A stretch of DNA of 64,000 nt from Agromyces sp. G08B096 (GTDB lineage Bacteria > Actinomycetota > Actinomycetes > Actinomycetales > Microbacteriaceae): contig NZ_CP158374.1 in NCBI RefSeq assembly GCF_040267705.1, forward strand, positions 2,232,001-2,296,000. The letters are read 5' to 3'. Positions 59,741-64,000 of this stretch are shown here, piece by piece. The first letter of the stretch is position 1, and each line of letters begins with the position of its first letter. Both the position numbers and the translations under genes were made by a program. The notes under the pieces were generated by a model that saw only the letters and a list, made by a program, of their open reading frames with translations, made no database searches and was not told the origin of the DNA.

Positions 59741-60807
59741 AGCCCGGCCACCCGTCGGCTGCGCGCGATCGCGATGAGCACCGGCGCGCCGAGGAATGCG
59801 GCGACGACGCCGGCCTCGAGCTCCGCATTGGGCACGATCAGCCGGCCGATGACGTCGGCGGCGAGCAGCATGATCGGGCCGAAGACCACGGAGACCGCGA
59901 CGATCCAGCGGTAGTCGCTGCCGACGAGCCATCTCGCCGCATGGGGCACCACGAGCCCGACCAGCGCGATCGGGCCGGCGAGCGCGGTCGCGACGCCGCA
60001 GAGCAGCACGATCGAGAGGCCGGCCACCGCACGCGTCACACCGACGCGCTGCCCAAGTGCGCTCGCGACGTCGTCGCCGAGCGCCAGCAGGTTGAGCCGG
60101 TGCGCGAGGGCGAACACGAGGACCGCGCCGACCACGAGGAACGGCCACAGCGCCGCGACGGTCGAGAGCTCGCGACCGGTGAGCGAGCCCACGGCCCAGA
60201 ACCGGTACTGGTTGAACGCCTCGGTGTCGCGGAGGAGCACGAGCGCGATGAGCGGGGTCAGCAGCGCGGTGAGCGCCGCGCCCACCAAGGCCAGGCGGAC
60301 CGGCTCGCCGCGACCGATCGCGAAGACCACGACGGCTGCCGCGCCCGCGCCCGCGAAGGCGAACCAGATGTAGCCGAACGGGTCGACGATGCCGAGCAGC
60401 GAGATGCCGAGGACGACCGCGAGGGAGGCGCCGGCGTTCACGCCGAGCAGGCCGGGGTCCGCGATCGGGTTGCGTGTGACCCCCTGGATCACCGTGCCTG
60501 CGAGGCCGAGCGCGACGCCGGCGGCGAGGCCGATGACCGTGCGCGGGACTCGCAGCTGCAGGACCACGGCCTGGTCGGGGTCGCCCGGCACAGGCGCGAC
60601 GAGCGCCTGCCACACGTCGGCCGGGTCGATGCCGCGCACCCCGAGGGCGAGGCTCGCCGCGACGACCAGCACGAGCAGCACGACTCCGCCGGCGAGCACC
60701 GCGATGCCGCGTGCGGCGGTTCCTCGGTGTCCCGCCCGGCGAGCTGCCCTGGGGGCCACCGGGCCGGCTGGCCCGGGCGCCGTGCCCGCCCCGGCCGCTG
60801 CGCTCAC
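59737..60807 (-). CDS. FecCD-type iron-siderophore permease (first of pair)
   Basis: This protein has 356 residues from a GTG overlapping the stop of the siderophore-interacting protein gene by 4 bases. The family segments RVPRTVIGLAAGVALGLAGT, NPIADPGLLGVNAGASLAVV and LALGDDVASALGQRVG are visible, with about nine helices. It pairs with the next permease and the ATPase in one tightly coupled operon. Confidence 0.95.
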   Translation of the reverse strand: MSAAAGAGTAPGPAGPVAPRAARRAGHRGTAARGIAVLAGGVVLLVLVVAASLALGVRGIDPADVWQALVAPVPGDPDQAVVLQLRVPRTVIGLAAGVALGLAGTVIQGVTRNPIADPGLLGVNAGASLAVVLGISLLGIVDPFGYIWFAFAGAGAAAVVVFAIGRGEPVRLALVGAALTALLTPLIALVLLRDTEAFNQYRFWAVGSLTGRELSTVAALWPFLVVGAVLVFALAHRLNLLALGDDVASALGQRVGVTRAVAGLSIVLLCGVATALAGPIALVGLVVPHAARWLVGSDYRWIVAVSVVFGPIMLLAADVIGRLIVPNAELEAGVVAAFLGAPVLIAIARSRRVAGL

Positions 60808-61745
60808 TCCAGTTCGGCGCGGCCGCGCCGCCAGTAGCCCATGAACGCGACGCGGCGCCGGTCGAGGCGTGCCTCGCGGACGAGGAAGCGGCGGAGCGTG
60901 GTGATGACGGTGGCCTCGCCGGCGAGCCAGGCGTAGCAGTCGCCGTCGAGGCTGCGGCCCTCGGGCACGTCCCAGAGGGGGCCGTCGTCGGGATCGGCGC
61001 GCTCGGCGTCGGCGAGCGCGAGGGCCGCCTCGCTCGGGGCGAGCTCGTCGTCGGGCGTGCAGCTGCGGGCGACCCAGTCGCGGACGACGGGAATGAGCCG
61101 GTCGCCGTGGGCGTCTCCGGCGGCGCGGGCGAGCCAGCGGACCTCGACGCCCTCGGGCGCGCGGACGTCGATGGCGTCGTCGGGGTGGGGCACTTCGATG
61201 ATTGCGATGCCCGCCGCGTCGCGCGGGAGCTGCTCGAGGATCGCGCAGATCGCCGGGGCGGCGGTCTCGTCGCCCGCGAGCAGCACGGTCTCGACGGCGC
61301 CCGGACGGAAGTCGATGCCGCTCGTGCGGTCGGGGCTCAGCTCGTCGGGTCCGATGAGCACGATCTCGTCGCCGGGCGCCGCGGCGCCGGCCCACGCGGA
61401 CGCCGGACCGAGGTCGCCGTGCAGGGCGAAGTCGATGTCGACCTCGCGCTCGGCGGGCCGGACGGCGCGCACCGTGTAGGTGCGGAAGGGGTTGCGCTGC
61501 TCGGCCGGCAGCTCGCGCCAGGCCCGGTACCAGTCGTCGCCGTCGGGGAAGTGGGCGAAGCCGGCCGCGTTCGGCAGCACGACCTTCACGCGCTGGTCGA
61601 GGCCGGCCGTGCCGAACCCGTCGAGGTCGTGCCCGGTGAAGGTCACGCGGGTGAACGTCGGCGTGAGACGGCGCACGCGCGCGACGCTGGTCCGGTAGCT
61701 CCGGTAGGCGGGGCGCGGGGCCGCCTCGACGACTGAGGTAAGCAT
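60804..61745 (-). CDS. Siderophore-interacting protein (ferric-siderophore reductase)
   Basis: This protein has 313 residues. The FAD-binding domain has RTYTVR (FAD stacking), VDIDFALHG and ASAWAGAAAPGDEIVLIGP; the C-terminal SIP domain has LLAGDETAAPAICAILEQL and AWLAGEA. It releases iron by reducing the siderophore complex inside the cell. The start codon ATG lies inside an IdeR-like box, and CAGACT ends 6 bases before it, so the mRNA is probably leaderless. It heads the permease-ATPase operon. Confidence 0.95.
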   Translation of the reverse strand: MLTSVVEAAPRPAYRSYRTSVARVRRLTPTFTRVTFTGHDLDGFGTAGLDQRVKVVLPNAAGFAHFPDGDDWYRAWRELPAEQRNPFRTYTVRAVRPAEREVDIDFALHGDLGPASAWAGAAAPGDEIVLIGPDELSPDRTSGIDFRPGAVETVLLAGDETAAPAICAILEQLPRDAAGIAIIEVPHPDDAIDVRAPEGVEVRWLARAAGDAHGDRLIPVVRDWVARSCTPDDELAPSEAALALADAERADPDDGPLWDVPEGRSLDGDCYAWLAGEATVITTLRRFLVREARLDRRRVAFMGYWRRGRAELE

Positions 61746-61752
61746 TACCTAA
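61734..61752 (-). promoter_or_regulatory. IdeR/DtxR iron box across the start codon
   Basis: The plus strand reads TGAGGTAAGCATTACCTAA. On the coding strand it matches the IdeR palindrome at 15 of 19 positions by my count, and the ATG of the siderophore-interacting protein is within it. Iron-bound repressor here would cover the transcription start. Confidence 0.7.
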
Positions 61753-61800
61753 GTCTGACACAGGCCGCGGGCGGCGTCGAACCGCCCGCGACCCGAGACG

Positions 61801-63921
61801 TCATCGCCTCGACCGCCAGAGCAGCCACACGAAGTAGGGCGCGCCCACGATCGCTGTGACGAGCCCCGCGGGCAGCTGGCCGGGGGCGATCACCGTGCGG
61901 CCGACCGTGTCGGCCACGCAGACGAGCAGCGCGCCGAGCAGCCCCGCGACCGGCAGCACCAGCGCGTGCCGGCCCCCGACGAGCGCGCGGGCCGCGTGCG
62001 GCGCCACAAGCCCGACGAAGCCGACGACGCCGACCGCCGCCACCGCGGTCGCGGTGAGCGCGACGCTCACCCCGAGCAGCGCGAGCCGCGCCGGACCGAG
62101 GCGGACGCCCAGCACCCGCGGCGTGTCGTCGTCGAACGCGAGCAGGTCGAGCTCGCGGCGGCGCGCGGCGAGCAGCGGCACGCTCGCGACCAGCACGACG
62201 AGCAGCGGGATGAGCTGCGGGAACGTGCGCCCGTACGTCGAGCCCGACATCCACGTCAGCGCCTTGGCGGCGTTGTAGGGATCGGTCGCGATGATGAGCA
62301 TCGAGGTGATCGCCGCGGATGCCGCCGACACGCCCATGCCGATGAGGATGAGCCGGGTGGAGGCGAGCCCGCCCCGGAGCGAGAGCCCGAAGACGACCAC
62401 CGCCGACGCGAGCGCGCCCGCGAACCCGCCGAGCGTCACGCCGAGGTGCGTCGCGAGCGGCCAGAGGGTGATGACGAGCACCGCCCCCACGCCCGCGCCG
62501 CCCGTCACGCCGAGGATCGCCGGCTCGGCGAGCGGGTTGCGCGAGACCGCCTGCACCGCGGTCCCCGCGAGCGCGAGCGCGGCGCCCGCGAGGATCGCGG
62601 CCGCGACTCGGGGCGCGCGCGTGTTCATCACGAAGTCGACGAGCGGCCCCGCCTGGCCGGTGATCCAGTTCAGGATGTCGCCGCCCAGCAGCTTCGCGTC
62701 GCCGAGCAGCAGCGAGACGAACGCCACGGCGACGAGCGCGACCGAGGCCGCCACGATGACGAGGATGCGTCCGCGCCTGGACAATCCGCCGCCCACGACG
62801 AACCCGGCGCCGGCCTCGTCCGCCGCCCGGGCGCGGAGCGCGAGACCGACGAGGAAGACCGCCCCGAAGATCGTGGTCACCACGCCCGTCGGCACCTCGA
62901 CGGCCGCCTGCCCGCCGAACGCGAGGCGCAGGAGCACGTCGGCGCCGAGCACGATGATGACGCCCACGACCGCCGCGGCCGGGATCAGCAGCACGTGGCG
63001 TTGCATGCCGCGCACCCGCTCGGCGATGAGCCGCGTGATGGCCGGCGCCGCGAGGCCCACGAACCCGATCGGCCCGGCGACGGTCACGGCGGCCGCCGAG
63101 AGCAGCACGGCCGCGACGATGCCTCCCGCGCGGATGCGGCCGACCCGGGCGCCGAGGACGCGCGCCTGGTCGTCGCCCAGGGCGACGAGGTCGAACCGCC
63201 GGGCGAAGACGAGGAGCCCCGCCACGGCGAGCAGCACCACGGGCGCGAGCTGGGTCACGGCGTCGAGGCCGGTCTGGGCGAGGGTGCCGTTGCCCCAGGC
63301 GTACAGCCCCGTGGTCCGTTCGGGGAAGAGCAGGAGCAGCATCCAGGTCACCGCCTGCAGCGCGAGCGCGATGGCGGAGCCCGCCAGCACGAGCCGGATG
63401 GTGCCTCCGCCGCCTCGGCCGGCGGACATCGCCATCACGACCGCTGCGGCGGCGAGGCCCCCGGCGAACGCCACGACCCCGCCGCCCGCGGCCGGCAGCA
63501 CCACCCCGAAGGCGGCGACCGCGACCACGGCGACGTACGATCCGGCGTTCACGGCCAGCGTGTCGGGCGAGGCGAGCAGGTTCCGCGAGACCGTCTGCAT
63601 CACGAGCCCCGCCACGCCGAGGCACACGCCGACGAGCACGCCGGCCGCGAGGCGCGGCACCCGTGAGGCCACGAGCACGGCCGCGGACTGGTCGTCGCCG
63701 GCGCCGGCGAGCAGCGCGAGCAGCTCGGGCACGCCGACCGAGGCGGACCCCTGCGTCACGTGCACGGCGGCGAGGAGCGCCGCCGCGACGACGCCGATCG
63801 CGATGAGCGCGATCGCACCGACGCGCGGCGCCCCGGCCGGGGCATCCGTCACCGGTGCGGCGCGGCCGGCCTCGGTCGCCTCGCCCGGGCGCTCAGCCGG
63901 CGAGGGTGGCGACGACCGCAT
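61801..63921 (-). CDS. Fused double-domain iron-siderophore permease (FhuB-like)
   Basis: This protein has 706 residues holding two FecCD units in one chain, like FhuB. The first unit has RVPRLAAGVLVGVCLGVAGL and NLLASPDTLAVNAGSYVAVV; the second has APRVAAAILAGAALALAGTA and NPLAEPAILGVTGGAGVGAV. Some twenty membrane helices are expected. The start is uncertain: ATG 63921 overlaps the end of the upstream binding-protein gene by 29 bases, while GTG 63852 would give 683 residues. No dedicated ATPase is adjacent within the window. Confidence 0.92.
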   Translation of the reverse strand: MRSSPPSPAERPGEATEAGRAAPVTDAPAGAPRVGAIALIAIGVVAAALLAAVHVTQGSASVGVPELLALLAGAGDDQSAAVLVASRVPRLAAGVLVGVCLGVAGLVMQTVSRNLLASPDTLAVNAGSYVAVVAVAAFGVVLPAAGGGVVAFAGGLAAAAVVMAMSAGRGGGGTIRLVLAGSAIALALQAVTWMLLLLFPERTTGLYAWGNGTLAQTGLDAVTQLAPVVLLAVAGLLVFARRFDLVALGDDQARVLGARVGRIRAGGIVAAVLLSAAAVTVAGPIGFVGLAAPAITRLIAERVRGMQRHVLLIPAAAVVGVIIVLGADVLLRLAFGGQAAVEVPTGVVTTIFGAVFLVGLALRARAADEAGAGFVVGGGLSRRGRILVIVAASVALVAVAFVSLLLGDAKLLGGDILNWITGQAGPLVDFVMNTRAPRVAAAILAGAALALAGTAVQAVSRNPLAEPAILGVTGGAGVGAVLVITLWPLATHLGVTLGGFAGALASAVVVFGLSLRGGLASTRLILIGMGVSAASAAITSMLIIATDPYNAAKALTWMSGSTYGRTFPQLIPLLVVLVASVPLLAARRRELDLLAFDDDTPRVLGVRLGPARLALLGVSVALTATAVAAVGVVGFVGLVAPHAARALVGGRHALVLPVAGLLGALLVCVADTVGRTVIAPGQLPAGLVTAIVGAPYFVWLLWRSRR

Positions 63922-64000
63922 CGATGTAGTCGTTCATCGAGCTCGGGCCGCCGAACATCCAGATGCCGTCGGGCAGACGGTGCACCGACCCGGACTGCAC
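63893..64000 (-). CDS. C-terminal end of a second siderophore-binding protein
   Basis: Only 35 residues and the stop codon are inside the window; the rest lies beyond the right edge. The visible part reads HRLPDGIWMFGGPSSMNDYI and ends in VVATLAG, matching the last strand and helix of FepB-like substrate-binding proteins. It is directly upstream of the fused permease and probably its partner. Confidence 0.75.
   Translation of the reverse strand: MQSGSVHRLPDGIWMFGGPSSMNDYIDAVVATLAG

Overview
The window is chromosomal DNA of a very high-GC Gram-positive actinobacterium, most likely Microbacteriaceae (Agromyces/Microbacterium-like). This assignment is an inference from composition, many GTG starts, 4-base stop/start overlaps, IdeR/DtxR-type iron boxes and gene order (thr genes, rho, prfA, prmC, tsaC, a wecA-like gene, atp). 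Coding density is high: no stretch longer than about 250 bases lacks a gene, and I see no insertion sequence, prophage or CRISPR array.

Layout. 1-11.3 kb, minus strand: an envelope phospho-signalling locus. It encodes an FHA protein and a PP2C phosphatase, then a receptor Ser/Thr kinase, a 1959-residue membrane-anchored Ig-like/FN3 protein, a MoxR ATPase and a DUF58 protein cut by the left edge. 11.3-16.3 kb: an amine (probably putrescine) catabolic cluster, with an aldehyde dehydrogenase divergent from an Lrp/AsnC regulator, a class III aminotransferase and a PuuB-like FAD oxidase. 16.2-20.6 kb: a DUF4192 protein, two alkylation-repair enzymes (ogt, tag), a small membrane protein, yaaA and a P-loop kinase. 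20.6-30.3 kb: the complete F1Fo ATP synthase operon, preceded by an AtpI-like protein, a WecA/MraY-like transferase and TsaC. 30.3-33.9 kb: a HAD hydrolase and an ABC-2 exporter divergent from a TetR regulator. 33.9-40 kb: prmC, cysK-cysE, prfA and rho. 40-47.4 kb: argS, a DUF2993 protein, lysA, hom, thrC, thrB. 47.4-53.9 kb: a lipoprotein, a degenerate ROK regulator, tRNA-Arg(CCG), an ECF sigma factor with a putative anti-sigma protein, and a TPM-domain membrane protein beside PspA. 53.9-56.7 kb: an arginase-family protein, an Lpd-like flavoprotein and a small HExxH protein. 56.7-64 kb: siderophore-iron import, with two substrate-binding proteins, FecCD-type permeases (two single, one fused), one ATPase and a siderophore-interacting reductase, with two IdeR-like boxes.

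How the genes work together. The first locus looks like one signalling unit: kinase and phosphatase set phosphorylation, FHA reads it, and the kinase and giant protein both carry predicted external Ig/FN3 domains. The iron region is a coherent iron-limitation regulon. The core genes follow a typical actinobacterial order, interrupted by cysK-cysE and by the exporter/TetR/HAD block.

The strongest non-gene signals are: a set of genes with a -10-like hexamer 6-9 bases before the start codon (probable leaderless transcripts); an over-used word GGATGCC/GGCATCC in genes and in terminator hairpins; palindromes before the Lrp- and TetR-controlled genes; and an iron box lying across the start codon of the siderophore-interacting protein.
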